Positions 24,066 through 33,118 are shown, counted from the stretch's first letter. The stretch is 64,000 bases of DNA from an uncultured Akkermansia sp. (GCA_900548895.1 URLZ01000007.1:6329-70328), one strand, 5' to 3'. Notes: generated by a model not told the origin, from the sequence alone. A program made the numbers and translations.

Positions 24066-26312
24066 ATGGACACCCCGCTCAGGGAACGCCTGCTTGCCCT
24101 GCTGCGCGCCCCGCACTACCGACCGCTGGACGCCTCGGCCCTCGCCCGCGCCCTCGACCTACAAGGCAGCGAGCGCGCCGAGCTGCGCCGCCTGCTGCGC
24201 GACGGTGAAGAACGCGGCGAACTTGTGCGCCTGCGCCGCGCCTGCTACAAACTGCGAGACGCCGCCCCCGCCCCCCTGCGCGGGCGCGTGCGCGCCCTGC
24301 CCCACGGCAAATACCTCTTCGTCCCCGACGCCGACGGCCAGGAAGCCCTGCGCCCCCTCGCCCCCGAAGGCGGCCTCATCGAACTGCCCGTCGAGCGCCA
24401 CCGGCACCACGGCGCCATGGACGGCGACCTCGTGCTCGCCACCGTGCGGCACAACGCCCCGCGCGCCTACCGCCGGCACCACCGCGGCCGCCCCCAAGCC
24501 GCCGACCTGCAAGCCGAAGCCCGCATCGACGACATCCTCGAGCGACGCTCCGGCAGCTGGGTAGGCACCTACCGCCCCGAAGGCGGGCGCTACGGCAGCC
24601 TCATCGGCGACGGCCACAGCAGCCCCGAACACGTACGAATCACCGAGCCCCCACCCCCCGGCCTACTCGCCGGCATGAGCATCGTCGTGCAGCCCCTCAG
24701 CTACCCCCTTGCACAAAACGAAGCCACCGGCCGCATCGAAGAAATCCTCGGCTGGCCGGAAGACGAAGGCGTCGACATGCTCAGCGTCATGCGCCGCCAC
24801 GGCCTGCGCAGCGAATTCCCCGCCCCCGTGCTCGACGAAACCACCCGCCTGCCCGACAGCGTATGCAGCAACGAACGCATCGGGCGAGACGACTGGCGGC
24901 AGCACTGCGTCTTCACCATCGACCCCGCCGGCGCGCGCGACTACGACGACGCCATCTCCGTGCAGCGCCACGGCAGCAGCTGGGAACTCGCCGTCCACAT
25001 CGCCGACGTCAGCCACTACGTGCGCCCCGGCAGCGCCCTCGACCTCGAAGCCGCCCAGCGCGGCAACTCCACCTATCTGCCCGACCGCGTCCTGCCCATG
25101 CTCCCCCCGCGGCTCTGCGACGGCATCTGCTCCCTCGTGCAAGGCGAAGAGCGCCTCACCAAACTCTGCCTCATGCGCCTCGACCGCGCCGGCAACATCA
25201 CGCACACCGACTTCCGCGACGCTCTCATCCGCTCGCGGCGGCGCCTCAGCTACCCGCAGGCCCTCGACATCCTCGAAAACCGCGGCAGCAGCGGAGACGC
25301 CGAAGTCGACACCATGCTGCGCGACGCCCGCGAACTCGCCGAGCTGCTGCGCGCCCGCCGCATGAAAGCCGGGGCACTCGACCTCCAACTACCGCAACTC
25401 GAACTCGAACTCGACACCCACGGCCACCCCATCGCCCTCCACAGCAGCCGCAGCGACGCAGCCCACAGCCTCATTGAAGAATTCATGCTCGCCGCCAACG
25501 AGCAAATCGCCCGCGCCCTCAAAGCCGCCCTCCTGCCCACCCTCTACCGCATCCACGAAGCCCCCGACCCCACCAAACTCAACGACCTCGCCCACACCCT
25601 GCGCAGCTACGGCATCAACGCCGGCGACCTCACCGTGCGCGACGAACTGCGGCGCGCCATGGCCACCATCGCCGGGCACCCAAACGAGCAACTCCTCAGC
25701 CTCGCCCTGCTGCGCTCCATGATGCGCGCCCGCTACTCCCCCAAAGCCCTCGGGCACTACGGCCTCGCCAAAGGCGACTACTGCCACTTCACCAGCCCCA
25801 TCCGCCGCTACGCCGACCTCATCGTCCACCGCAGCCTCAGCCACCTCATCAACAAAGAAAACGCCCCCACCCTACCCGGCCCCGCCACCCTCAACAACCT
25901 CGCCGACCACCTCTCTGAAACCGAGCGCAACTCCGCCGCCGCCGAGCAAGAAGCCCAACGCCTCAAACTCATCGAATACCTCAGCCTGCAATGCAGCACC
26001 GACAGCCCCTGCCAACTATCAGCCATCGTCACCGACGCCTGGCCGCAGGGCCTCGCCGTCGAGCTGCCCGAGCTGCACCTCAAAGGCTTCGTCTCCGGCG
26101 CCGAGCTGCCGGAAAACACCCACTGGTATTACGAACGCCACAACAGCAGCTGGAGCAGCACCGACGGCCGCCGCATCCTCCCCGGCAGCCGCGTCGAACT
26201 CATCCCCCTGCGCATCGACCCCGCCAGCGGCTTCCTCGAACTGCGCCCCGCCACCGAAGCCACAAGCGCCCCGACGAAACCCGAAGCCGGCAAGCCCCCG
26301 GCAGCCCCCTGA
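24066..26312 (+). CDS. rnr: Ribonuclease R (RNB family)
   Basis: 748 residues. 3'-5' exoribonuclease that degrades structured RNA. Order: N-terminal winged helix (1-65), cold-shock-like domains (to about 270), RNB domain with the metal-binding acidic cluster FTIDPAGARDYDDAISV and VHIADVSHYVRPGSALDLEA, GNSTYLPDRVLPMLP, GDYCHFTSPIRRYADLIVHR, then an S1-like domain (about 650-690, VTDAWPQGLAVELPELHLKGFVS). It lacks a long basic tail. The high-GC antisense strand is open in places but codes for nothing plausible. Confidence 0.94.
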   Translation: MDTPLRERLLALLRAPHYRPLDASALARALDLQGSERAELRRLLRDGEERGELVRLRRACYKLRDAAPAPLRGRVRALPHGKYLFVPDADGQEALRPLAPEGGLIELPVERHRHHGAMDGDLVLATVRHNAPRAYRRHHRGRPQAADLQAEARIDDILERRSGSWVGTYRPEGGRYGSLIGDGHSSPEHVRITEPPPPGLLAGMSIVVQPLSYPLAQNEATGRIEEILGWPEDEGVDMLSVMRRHGLRSEFPAPVLDETTRLPDSVCSNERIGRDDWRQHCVFTIDPAGARDYDDAISVQRHGSSWELAVHIADVSHYVRPGSALDLEAAQRGNSTYLPDRVLPMLPPRLCDGICSLVQGEERLTKLCLMRLDRAGNITHTDFRDALIRSRRRLSYPQALDILENRGSSGDAEVDTMLRDARELAELLRARRMKAGALDLQLPQLELELDTHGHPIALHSSRSDAAHSLIEEFMLAANEQIARALKAALLPTLYRIHEAPDPTKLNDLAHTLRSYGINAGDLTVRDELRRAMATIAGHPNEQLLSLALLRSMMRARYSPKALGHYGLAKGDYCHFTSPIRRYADLIVHRSLSHLINKENAPTLPGPATLNNLADHLSETERNSAAAEQEAQRLKLIEYLSLQCSTDSPCQLSAIVTDAWPQGLAVELPELHLKGFVSGAELPENTHWYYERHNSSWSSTDGRRILPGSRVELIPLRIDPASGFLELRPATEATSAPTKPEAGKPPAAP

Positions 26313-26403
26313 ACCAAGCGGCAGCCTGCCGAGCACACGGCAAGCCCCCGCCGACACCAACGAGCCGGCACCACCGCGGCGAGAAAAAGCCGGGCGCAAA
26401 GCC

Positions 26404-27135
26404 TCAGCCCTGCGCCCCCTCAGCCCCCTCAGTCGGAGACAGAGCCGCCGCACGCGGCGCATTCACCCCGCCGATCAGCAGCACCATCTCACCCTTCGGC
26501 GGATGTTGGCGAAACTCCTCAGCCAACTGCTCCGCCGAGCCGCGGTGATACGTCTCAAACACCTTCGTCAACTCACGCGCCACACAAATCGGAGCCTGCG
26601 GATCCAAGCGAGCCACCTCCTGCACCGACTTCAGAATACGGAACGGAGACTCATAAAAAATACTCGTATACGAAGCCGCCAGCGCCTGCTGCAACACCTG
26701 CGAACGCCGCCCCGACTTCACCGGCAAAAAACCGCCGAAAAAAAACGCATCACTCGGCAAGCCCGACCCCACCAGAGCCGTCACCACAGCCGAAGGCCCC
26801 GGCAGCACCGTAAACGGCACCCCGCGCCCCTTCAACTCCTGAATCAAGCGATACCCCGGATCACTCACCCCCGGCATCCCCGCATCCGTCACCACCGCGA
26901 AACGCTCCCCCGCCTGAGCACGGGAAGCCACCTCCGGCGCACGCTGCAACTCATTGTGCTCATGCAAACTCAGCAAAGGCTTGCGGATACCGTAATGCGC
27001 CAGCAGCATCCCCGTATTGCGCGTATCCTCGCAGCAAACACAGTCAACAGACTCCAGCACGGCCAGAGCACGGCGCGTAACATCCTCGCGGTTACCGATC
27101 GGCAACCCCACAAAACTCACGGGATAATCAATCAT
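26404..27135 (-). CDS. rsmI: 16S rRNA (cytidine-1402-2'-O)-methyltransferase
   Basis: 243 residues, SAM-dependent tetrapyrrole-methylase fold. Diagnostic motifs are VSFVGLPIGNREDVTRRAL, CEDTRNTGMLLAHYGI, HEHNE, TDAGMPGVSDPGYRLI, PGPSAVVTALVGSGLPSDAFFFGGFLP and FYESPFRILKSV. RsmI methylates C1402 in the decoding centre of 16S rRNA. The start overlaps the stop of the lptE-like gene by 4 bases (ATGA), so the two are coupled. Confidence 0.95.
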   Translation of the reverse strand: MIDYPVSFVGLPIGNREDVTRRALAVLESVDCVCCEDTRNTGMLLAHYGIRKPLLSLHEHNELQRAPEVASRAQAGERFAVVTDAGMPGVSDPGYRLIQELKGRGVPFTVLPGPSAVVTALVGSGLPSDAFFFGGFLPVKSGRRSQVLQQALAASYTSIFYESPFRILKSVQEVARLDPQAPICVARELTKVFETYHRGSAEQLAEEFRQHPPKGEMVLLIGGVNAPRAAALSPTEGAEGAQG

Positions 27136-27656
27136 GGAGAAGTCAAGCGAGCCGCAATCTCATCAGCCGCCTGCCGAGCCGCATAAGAAAGCGCATTGAT
27201 ACGGGCATTCTGCACATTAACACCATCCTGATTAAAATAACTACTCTCCGTCGTAAACACCCCCGACGTCAACTCCTCACCCGACTTACCATCGCGCACC
27301 ACATAACGCACCTTCAGCAGAAGACCAATCTCCGAACTCCGATACGTATCGCGCCAATCCGTCGTCAGAGAAACCGGCGTAATCGACACCACCTGCCCCG
27401 ACACCACAAAATCCGCCGCACCGCGGCGCACCAAGCGATACGTCCCGTCACTCTGCAACGCATCCGTCAGCGCCGACGTCAACTGCATCGACACCTGCGG
27501 CTGCGTCGTCGTATTCGTGAACATCTCCACGCAGAACGAATCCATCCGGCTCAGCGCCGCCGGTTTCACCCCGCCCACATGATAGCCGCAGCCGCCCAAG
27601 CCCGCCGACGCGAGCCCCAGCAACACAGCCGCACCGAGAACCGAAAAAGCCTTCAT
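27132..27656 (-). CDS. LptE-like LPS-assembly lipoprotein
   Basis: 174 residues. Lipoprotein signal MKAFSVLGAAVLLGLASAG with lipobox LGGC, then GYHVGG, the typical opening of LptE family proteins. Next come MDSFCVEMFTNTTTQPQVSMQLTSALTDAL and a beta-strand pattern ending in a helix NALSYAARQAADEIAARLTS. LptE plugs the LptD barrel that inserts LPS into the outer membrane. An upstream ATG six codons earlier would spoil the signal. It is encoded between a bamD-like gene and rsmI. Confidence 0.8.
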   Translation of the reverse strand: MKAFSVLGAAVLLGLASAGLGGCGYHVGGVKPAALSRMDSFCVEMFTNTTTQPQVSMQLTSALTDALQSDGTYRLVRRGAADFVVSGQVVSITPVSLTTDWRDTYRSSEIGLLLKVRYVVRDGKSGEELTSGVFTTESSYFNQDGVNVQNARINALSYAARQAADEIAARLTSP

Positions 27657-27692
27657 AACGCAACAAAAGGACACTTACGGCGCCGCAACCCC

Positions 27693-28664
27693 TCAGCCTC
27701 GCGCCTCGCGAGCCGCCAACTGCGCCGCCCGCTCATAAAGCACCTTCGCCTCGCGGGCTGCCTCCGGATTCACCGACGCCTGCGCCTGCACATTGCGGAA
27801 GCACTGCGCCGCGGCAGAATACAAATGCGCGCGCTCCAGATAATAGCGCCCCGTCTCCAGCTCCTGCTCCACCAGCAGAGCGCGCATTTCGCCCACCTTT
27901 TGGCGAGCCAGCCCCGCGCGGCGATCATTCGGGAAGCGCAGCAAAAACTCCTCATAAGCCTCCTGAGCCTTCGAAAGATACACCAAATTATTATTGCCGC
28001 GCGTCCCCTCCGAAGCCCAAAGCTGAGCCACCATCAGCTGAGCCGCCGGCACCATCGGACTGTTCGGGTAGCGCTGCACCAGCGTCTGATACGTCGCGCG
28101 CGCGCGCGCCGGCTCATTCAGCCGCGTCAGTTGAAACTTCGCCAGCGCCGCCAGAGCCGTCGACGCCATATCACTGTAAGGCGCATTCGCCGCAATACTC
28201 TGCAACCACTCCTCCACCACAGAAGCCTCCATATCCGTCTTCCAGAGGCCCCAAGCCACATCCGTCTTCATCTCACCGTTCACCGCCTTCATCGCCATCT
28301 GCAACTGGCGGTTGAGCGCATCCTCATAGAGCGAACTGCTGTGATAGCGCTCAATGAGCTTCTGATACTCCTTGAACGCCTGGCGATAATCGCCGTCGCG
28401 CTCATACAGATCACCGAGCAGCAGGCGCGCCCGCGGCGCCACCGTCGACAGCGTGTGCTGCGTCACCACCACATCGAGCTTAGAGATCGCATCATCCAAC
28501 TTGCCCGAGCGGGCCAGAGCCTCCGCCTCCGCATACAAGCGCTCCGCCTCCGCATCGCGAGGCTGCACCATACCCGCAGGCATCAAATCATTATCATTCT
28601 GCTCGCACATCGTCAGCGACAGCGCGGCAAGCGGCAGCAGACAGCAAAAGGGAAAAGCTTTCAT
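27693..28664 (-). CDS. BamD-like outer-membrane assembly lipoprotein
   Basis: 323 residues. Lipoprotein signal MKAFPFCCLLPLAALSLTMC (lipobox LTMC), then tetratricopeptide-like repeats: AERLYAEAEALARSGKLDDAISKLDVV, APRARLLLGDLYERDGDYRQAFKEYQKLIERY, ARATYQTLVQRYPNSPMVPAAQLMVAQLW and QEAYEEFLLRFPNDRRAGLARQKVGEM. These fit BamD/YfiO, the helical lipoprotein of the barrel-assembly machine, with an extended middle part. The start is set by the signal peptide. It lies 36 bases before the lptE-like gene. Confidence 0.78.
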   Translation of the reverse strand: MKAFPFCCLLPLAALSLTMCEQNDNDLMPAGMVQPRDAEAERLYAEAEALARSGKLDDAISKLDVVVTQHTLSTVAPRARLLLGDLYERDGDYRQAFKEYQKLIERYHSSSLYEDALNRQLQMAMKAVNGEMKTDVAWGLWKTDMEASVVEEWLQSIAANAPYSDMASTALAALAKFQLTRLNEPARARATYQTLVQRYPNSPMVPAAQLMVAQLWASEGTRGNNNLVYLSKAQEAYEEFLLRFPNDRRAGLARQKVGEMRALLVEQELETGRYYLERAHLYSAAAQCFRNVQAQASVNPEAAREAKVLYERAAQLAAREARG

Positions 28665-28827
28665 ATCAGCACAGCAGGGAAAGGGAGAAAAAAGGCAGAG
28701 GGAAAAGAACGGGAAAAAGAACAGGAGAGAAGGACGTGAAAACCGAAGCCCCCTCAGCGGAACCTCGGCAGAGGCGAGCCCCCCGGCCCTCGAGCCGAAG
28801 AGCCTCGCCCCTGCGCGCGTAAAAAAC

Positions 28828-29298
28828 TCACTTCTTGCCGTAAACAGCCTCGGCATCAAAGCAGCAACCCTCATCGGCCGCCTCGAGCGCCACGGGCTCA
28901 CCGTCGCGCACCGCATCGCCGAAGGGCACCGAGCGGAAGAAGCAGGAGTGATGGCCCGTGTGGCAAGCACCGGCGCCCACCTGATCGACCAGCAGCACGA
29001 GAGCATCCTGATCGCAGTCAATGAGAATCTGATGCACCTTCTGAATGTGGCCGGAAGTCAGGCCCTTGTGCCAAATCTCCTGGCGCGAGCGAGAGTAATA
29101 CACAGCCTCACCGATTGCAAGCGTCATCTTGAGAGACTCCTCATTCATATAGGCGAGCATGAGCGGCTCCTTCGTGCGGTAATCCACAGCCATAGCCGGA
29201 ATAAGACCCTTCTCATCAAACTTCGGCATGAGCAGCATGCTCTTCTCAACCTCCTTGTAACTGCCGCGGGGGGCAAAGACAATTGTTTTATCGGACAT
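28828..29298 (-). CDS. hisI: Phosphoribosyl-AMP cyclohydrolase
   Basis: 156 residues, HisI alone without a HisE part. It opens the adenine ring of PR-AMP in histidine synthesis. Motifs: FDEKGLIPAMAVDYRTKEPLMLAYMNEESL, AVYYSRSRQEIWHKGLTSGH, ILIDCDQDALVLLVDQVGAGACHTGHHSCFFRSV with the metal-binding Asp and Cys. It has about 35 extra C-terminal residues beyond the usual end. The start follows the promoter; a longer frame upstream is read through the promoter. Confidence 0.94.
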   Translation of the reverse strand: MSDKTIVFAPRGSYKEVEKSMLLMPKFDEKGLIPAMAVDYRTKEPLMLAYMNEESLKMTLAIGEAVYYSRSRQEIWHKGLTSGHIQKVHQILIDCDQDALVLLVDQVGAGACHTGHHSCFFRSVPFGDAVRDGEPVALEAADEGCCFDAEAVYGKK

Positions 29299-29308
29299 AA
29301 CGCGCACG

Positions 29309-29336
29309 ATTATAGCGCAAGCGCGCCAAAAATCAA
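29309..29336 (-). promoter_or_regulatory. Promoter of hisI, near-leaderless
   Basis: TTGATT, 16 bases, perfect TATAAT on the minus strand, 10 bases before the ATG. Confidence 0.7.
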
Positions 29337-29535
29337 GCCCGTATCGCGTCACAAGGACAAGCCGCCCGAAGCCGCCCCCGCGGAAAGCCCGCAAGCACCC
29401 TTCCGGCACCCGGCGCCGCGAGCTCCGCACCGAATTTTCTCCGCCGAGCGTGAGCGAGCAAGGGCACACCGCCTACCACATAGCGACAACAAACTATCAT
29501 TGCGTTAGAAAAAAGAAAATACCACCATTTTACCC

Positions 29536-29563
29536 TTGACATTGATGCCGCTTAGAGTAAGAT
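29536..29563 (+). promoter_or_regulatory. Promoter of the first PEP-CTERM gene
   Basis: TTGACA, 16 bases, TAAGAT. The leader is about 64 bases and carries no Shine-Dalgarno. The roughly 335 bases between hisI and this gene hold only the two divergent promoters. Confidence 0.75.
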
Positions 29564-29633
29564 AAACCCGTGCGAGGCATCAGCGTCGCACTCTGCGGCT
29601 CCCCTTGCTAACGCGAACACTCATCCCAAACTC

Positions 29634-30326
29634 ATGAAAAGAACTCTCATCACCTCGGCCCTCATCGCCGCCCTGGCCGCCCCGGCCGTCATGGCGCAAG
29701 ACACCGCCGAGCAAACAAGTGACTACACCATCGGGCTTAAATCCGGTTACGCGTCAGGTGACGGCAACTACAACGGCTGGACGATGGCGCTGACCGACAG
29801 CTTCCTCGACGCCACCGAGACCAACCTCGGCACTCTGAGCAGCGTCGTGCTCGACAGCGTCACCATCAATAATCGCACCAGTGGCGATCAGACGTCCGGA
29901 AGCGTCTACTTGGCCGTCTACCTGTATTCCGAAGACTACACAACCGGCACCTTCGTTGGCGTCTCCGACAATGTCGCCACCAACGGCAATGTGAACGGCT
30001 CGAACACCTTCACCTTCACTGATGTCACGCTCGTCCCGAACGAGCAGTACCAGTATCTCTTCGTGACGAGCAATGATACAACAACGCTCGCGACCTTCGA
30101 AGGGTACAAAAGCGTTGCCCATCAGTTCGGGCTTAACGTTGCAAACATCACCGGGGGCACGCTTCCTACCGGCGATGGAACGTACAAAGGCAACGGTCTC
30201 GATACTTGGGAGAGCTCTTACATGCCCAACGTCAGCGTCGCCGTGAGCGTCACCCCCGAGCCGACGACGGCCACGTTGAGCCTGCTGGCTCTGGCCGGCC
30301 TCTGCGCTCGTCGCCGCCGCAAGTAA
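29634..30326 (+). CDS. PEP-CTERM-type surface protein 1
   Basis: 230 residues. Signal peptide (MKRTLITSALIAALAAPAVMA), a beta-rich passenger full of Thr, Ser and Asn (for example SGSVYLAVYLYSEDYTTGTFVGV), and a C-terminal sorting signal with PEP, a hydrophobic helix LSLLALAGLCA and a basic end RRRRK. In this group the signal is recognised by an exosortase-like enzyme that moves the protein to the outer surface; no exosortase is in the window. The passenger resembles no known enzyme. Its last 75 bases are nearly identical to the ends of the next two genes. Confidence 0.85.
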   Translation: MKRTLITSALIAALAAPAVMAQDTAEQTSDYTIGLKSGYASGDGNYNGWTMALTDSFLDATETNLGTLSSVVLDSVTINNRTSGDQTSGSVYLAVYLYSEDYTTGTFVGVSDNVATNGNVNGSNTFTFTDVTLVPNEQYQYLFVTSNDTTTLATFEGYKSVAHQFGLNVANITGGTLPTGDGTYKGNGLDTWESSYMPNVSVAVSVTPEPTTATLSLLALAGLCARRRRK

Positions 30327-30358
30327 GCGCACCACGCCACAGAGCATCGCTCTTCTTC

Positions 30359-30390
30359 AACACCCCGGCCGCACAAGCGACCGGGGTGTT
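30359..30390 (+). terminator. Terminator of PEP-CTERM gene 1
   Basis: Ten-bp stem AACACCCCGG/CCGGGGTGTT with a 12-base loop, followed by GTTTG. Confidence 0.7.
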
Positions 30391-30645
30391 GTTTGATCAC
30401 TCTCCCGCGTGAGCCGATGGCACGTTGCGGCGGCGCCTCGGCCAGAGGACCATCCGCAGGCCCTCTCGACTGCTGCACCACTTAAATACGCGCGGTCGAC
30501 ACTACCCAAGCAACCTCCCCGAGCCCAAACTCAGGAACAACCCTGCGCAGAAGAGTCTGGAGAGGCTCTCCCACCAGCGGCTCATGCAAGCGGAGAGCCG
30601 ATCGGATGGGGTGAGAGTTTTTTTGCTTCTCTGTGCTTTTTATGC
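30391..30645. other. Intergenic spacer between PEP-CTERM genes
   Basis: Nothing recognisable. Short open frames lack a leader or family features. Confidence 0.5.
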
Positions 30646-30674
30646 TTGATAGTCACACATGCACGGGCTACAAT
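30646..30674 (+). promoter_or_regulatory. Promoter of PEP-CTERM gene 2
   Basis: TTGATA, 17 bases, TACAAT; leader about 55 bases. Confidence 0.75.
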
Positions 30675-30735
30675 GGCGCAGGTTTGATAGGCAACCCATC
30701 CTGAAAAGAGGATAACTTACACCTTAGGTACCTCT

Positions 30736-31410
30736 ATGAAAAAGACACTATTCCTGATCGGCGCCCTGTTCGTGGGAAGCGCCGCCTTTGCAGCTGAAGA
30801 CACAACCGTGGGCTTCAGCTTTGGAACCACCAACGACCTCAACTCCCTTAGGCTCAGCGCGACCGATTCCGTGCTCTCCATTCAGAACGCCGCGATCGAC
30901 GTCACCGGCACCAAGACTCTTCAGGGTAATAACAACGCCGCTGCCCCGAGTGGCACTTATATTGCCCCGGATGTTAATATCGGGACAGGCGGCACTTGGA
31001 AGATAACTTTTGACCTCACCAACAATTCGGGTCAAGATGTTATTATCACCGGTCTCAACCTGAATGTTCTCACTTTCAACGCTTCCGCTCTTCCACAAAA
31101 TGACACGACGGGGCGAGACGGCTCCTTCAGCGTCAGCTTGGACACCACGAGTTTCTCCGGTGGCGAGGATGTCACTCTGGCGAGTCTGTATCAGACCACG
31201 ACTGTCAACACAACCGGCTCGTACACTCTCGGAGCCAACAGCACCGTCACAGTCACCATTGACGCAGCTAAGGCGCCCAATGAGCCCGACGGCTTCTATG
31301 TCGCTCTGCAGGGCGGCTCCATCAGCTATCAGGTCACGCCCGAGCCGACGACGGCCACGCTGAGCCTGCTGGCTCTCGCCGGCCTCTGCGCCCGTCGCCG
31401 CCGCAAGTAA
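30736..31410 (+). CDS. PEP-CTERM-type surface protein 2
   Basis: 224 residues. Signal peptide MKKTLFLIGALFVGSAAFA, then a beta-sandwich-like passenger (VGFSFGTTNDLNSLRLSATDS, GTWKITFDLTNNSGQDVIITG, SVSLDTTSFSGGEDVTLA) and the same PEPTTATLSLL...RRRRK C-terminus as its neighbours. Passenger similarity to protein 1 is low; the conservation is confined to the two ends, which suggests exchange of passengers on a common export frame. Own promoter and terminator, so transcribed singly. Confidence 0.85.
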   Translation: MKKTLFLIGALFVGSAAFAAEDTTVGFSFGTTNDLNSLRLSATDSVLSIQNAAIDVTGTKTLQGNNNAAAPSGTYIAPDVNIGTGGTWKITFDLTNNSGQDVIITGLNLNVLTFNASALPQNDTTGRDGSFSVSLDTTSFSGGEDVTLASLYQTTTVNTTGSYTLGANSTVTVTIDAAKAPNEPDGFYVALQGGSISYQVTPEPTTATLSLLALAGLCARRRRK

Positions 31411-31484
31411 GCGACAACAGTACACGAGACTTTTCTCATCCCGAATCAAGGCGGGGCAGGTTTCGGCCTGCTCCGCTCTTCTTT
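31339..31484 (+). repeat. Shared 3' cassette, copy in PEP-CTERM gene 2
   Basis: Sorting-signal codons, stop, spacer TCTCATCCCG-A-ATCAAG and terminator are almost identical to those of gene 3 (32366-32509). Gene 1 shares only the coding part. Confidence 0.85.
31451..31484 (+). terminator. Terminator of PEP-CTERM gene 2
   Basis: Ten-bp stem GCGGGGCAGG/CCTGCTCCGC (one G-T pair) with loop TTTCGG and the T-rich end TCTTCTTT. Confidence 0.85.
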
Positions 31485-31632
31485 GCGCAGCGCAAGGCCC
31501 CTTGTACCCTATCAGACACGCGATGCCGACGCGCGCCTTCCTCGCCCCGATCGGTGCCCGCAGGAGATTCCCGGGCTCTCTCTGCATCAACGACGGCGAG
31601 CACGAAAAAATAAATCTCGACCTCTATTCCTC

Positions 31633-31661
31633 TTGACTCTCTCCTCCCGCTCGAGTATACT
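31633..31661 (+). promoter_or_regulatory. Promoter of PEP-CTERM gene 3
   Basis: TTGACT, 17 bases, TATACT; leader about 70 bases. The bases between the preceding terminator and this promoter show nothing else. Confidence 0.75.
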
Positions 31662-31738
31662 CGCCTCAAGCAGTGCGGTGGGGAGGCTATCTCATCGAAG
31701 AATTCCCTCCGTCGCGAAACAACTCTCAACGAACAACA

Positions 31739-32437
31739 ATGAAAAAGACACTTATTACTCTGTCGCTCATGGCGGCGACATCCGCAGCAATGGGGGACGT
31801 CATTGATTTGACGGGCAGCGCCTTCCAAGAAGCTGCATCTGCCACTAACGCAAATGGAATCACAGCTTCTGATGTGTTCGGCTACAATTCAGGCGTATGG
31901 CACGTATCCATCCCGAGCGCCAGCGCTAGTGGTTTTGCTGGTGTCACCCTGTCCGATGAGGGCCAAGGTTCGATTTTCCTCCAAGGCGGTGCGGCTATCA
32001 ACGGAACTGCAGGTGTCTTTGCTGCAGTGAAAATTGATGCGACTCAGATCGGCAACACGACGCCTGTTTCCCTGAATTTTGATTGCGTCAAAAGTTCGGG
32101 ATGGAGCGGAACGACATCGGATACTTTTGAGGTCACCGTTCAGTTCATTGCCTACAACGAGAGTGGTGAATCCATCGGCGAGACTAAGACTTGGACACAA
32201 ACCGTAGATTGCACTACTTCAACTGGCACCCTTGCTTCAGGCGTTAAAATGGCACTCGATCTCACGGGAGAGTACGACTCCTATGGAATTATCTTGTCGG
32301 CCTCAAGAGACGGTGGTAAAGGCGGAGCTGTCGTGCAGCTTGAGAACCTGACGCTGGTGACGACCCCCGAGCCGACGACGGCCACGCTGAGCCTGCTGGC
32401 TCTTGCCGGTCTCTGCGCTCGTCGCCGCCGCAAGTAA
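31739..32437 (+). CDS. PEP-CTERM-type surface protein 3
   Basis: 232 residues from the ATG that opens the signal peptide MKKTLITLSLMAATSAAMG. The passenger (DVIDLTGSAFQEAASATNANG, TVQFIAYNESGESIGETKTW, YGIILSASRDGGKGGAVVQLENLTL) is beta-rich and of unknown function. It ends with the same sorting signal as proteins 1 and 2. The DNA is less GC-rich in the passenger than in the ends. Own promoter and strong terminator. Confidence 0.85.
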   Translation: MKKTLITLSLMAATSAAMGDVIDLTGSAFQEAASATNANGITASDVFGYNSGVWHVSIPSASASGFAGVTLSDEGQGSIFLQGGAAINGTAGVFAAVKIDATQIGNTTPVSLNFDCVKSSGWSGTTSDTFEVTVQFIAYNESGESIGETKTWTQTVDCTTSTGTLASGVKMALDLTGEYDSYGIILSASRDGGKGGAVVQLENLTLVTTPEPTTATLSLLALAGLCARRRRK

Positions 32438-32509
32438 GCGAGTCTTCCACGAGAGATTTTCTCATCCCGCATCAAGAGCGGGGCAGGTTTCGGCCTGCCC
32501 CGCTTTTTT
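32366..32509 (+). repeat. Shared 3' cassette, copy in PEP-CTERM gene 3
   Basis: Near-identical to 31339-31484 from the PEP codons through the terminator. Confidence 0.85.
32478..32509 (+). terminator. Terminator of PEP-CTERM gene 3
   Basis: Perfect 10-bp stem GCGGGGCAGG/CCTGCCCCGC, loop TTTCGG, followed by six T. Confidence 0.95.
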
Positions 32510-32576
32510 GTGTCGAGAAGGCGCGAGACGACCAGCGAACTCTGGAGACCTCGCTCCCTCCCTGCCCCGCCGCGGG

Positions 32577-33048
32577 GGAGCTCCGGGGGCGGCAGCACAA
32601 GCCCTATCTGCGTCGACGGGATTGCAACGCACCCGGATAAAATGGCCCCCGCCGTCGCGGAGCGAGGGCGGGGGCCGAGGGGTGGGCAGGACTGAGTCCG
32701 TCGGGCACCGAGGCTGCGCAGGGCGGGACGCGGCTCTCGCCGGCGGGGCCTCAGAAGTTGATGCGCCAACCGACGGTGGCGTTGAGGTTGCTGGAGTCGG
32801 CGCGCAGTTCGACGGAGCCATCGACGAAGAGCTTGCCGCTGCTCCGGCCGAGCGGCACGCTGAGGCCGACGCCGGCTTCGACGCCGCAGACGCCGTATTC
32901 AGCCGAGCGGATGCGGCCGCCGGAGCCGGGCAGCATGGCGAGGCTGCTGCTCAGGCTGCTGTGCCGATCGCCGAGGTCGAATTTGGCCAGCAGGCGGCCT
33001 TCGAGCAGGGAGCTGCGGTTATAGATGTTTTCGCCGATGAGGGTTTTT
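32577..33048 (-). repeat. Diverged copy of the autotransporter 3' end and terminator
   Basis: Corresponds to 34117-34570: the last ~98 codons of the barrel, the stop, the terminator and about 60 bases beyond (shared GATTGCAACG). Similarity stops abruptly after GCCGATGAGGGT on the high-coordinate side. Protein identity between copies is about three quarters, so the duplication is old. The low-coordinate limit is approximate. Confidence 0.8.
32644..32676 (-). terminator. Terminator behind the relic autotransporter tail
   Basis: Long hairpin with GGCCCCCGCC/GGCGGGGGCC, same design as the one behind the intact autotransporter; ATTTTAT follows on the minus strand. Confidence 0.75.
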
Positions 33049-33068
33049 GGGGCAATTCGCTTGGACAT
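32751..33068 (-). pseudogene. Relic C-terminal fragment of an autotransporter
   Basis: Frame encoding about 98 residues that match the last barrel strands of the neighbouring 1406-residue autotransporter (TLIGENIYNRSSLLEGRLLA, then VCGVEAGVGLSVPLG, and the end NLNATVGWRINF). The passenger, signal peptide and most of the barrel are missing, so it cannot work alone. The first few codons (MSKRIAPK) are unrelated sequence. The frame is intact and the terminal Phe kept, so decay is recent or the segment is kept as a donor for recombination. Confidence 0.85.
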
Positions 33069-33090
33069 TGGTCCGCAGTCAAAATTTATC

Positions 33091-33118
33091 TTGACATTCG
33101 CCGAGACAGCTATATAAT
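33091..33118 (+). promoter_or_regulatory. Near-consensus promoter of the candidate small RNA
   Basis: Perfect TTGACA, 16-base spacer, perfect TATAAT. It is the best sigma-70-type promoter in the window, and no start codon with a plausible gene follows. Confidence 0.8.
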
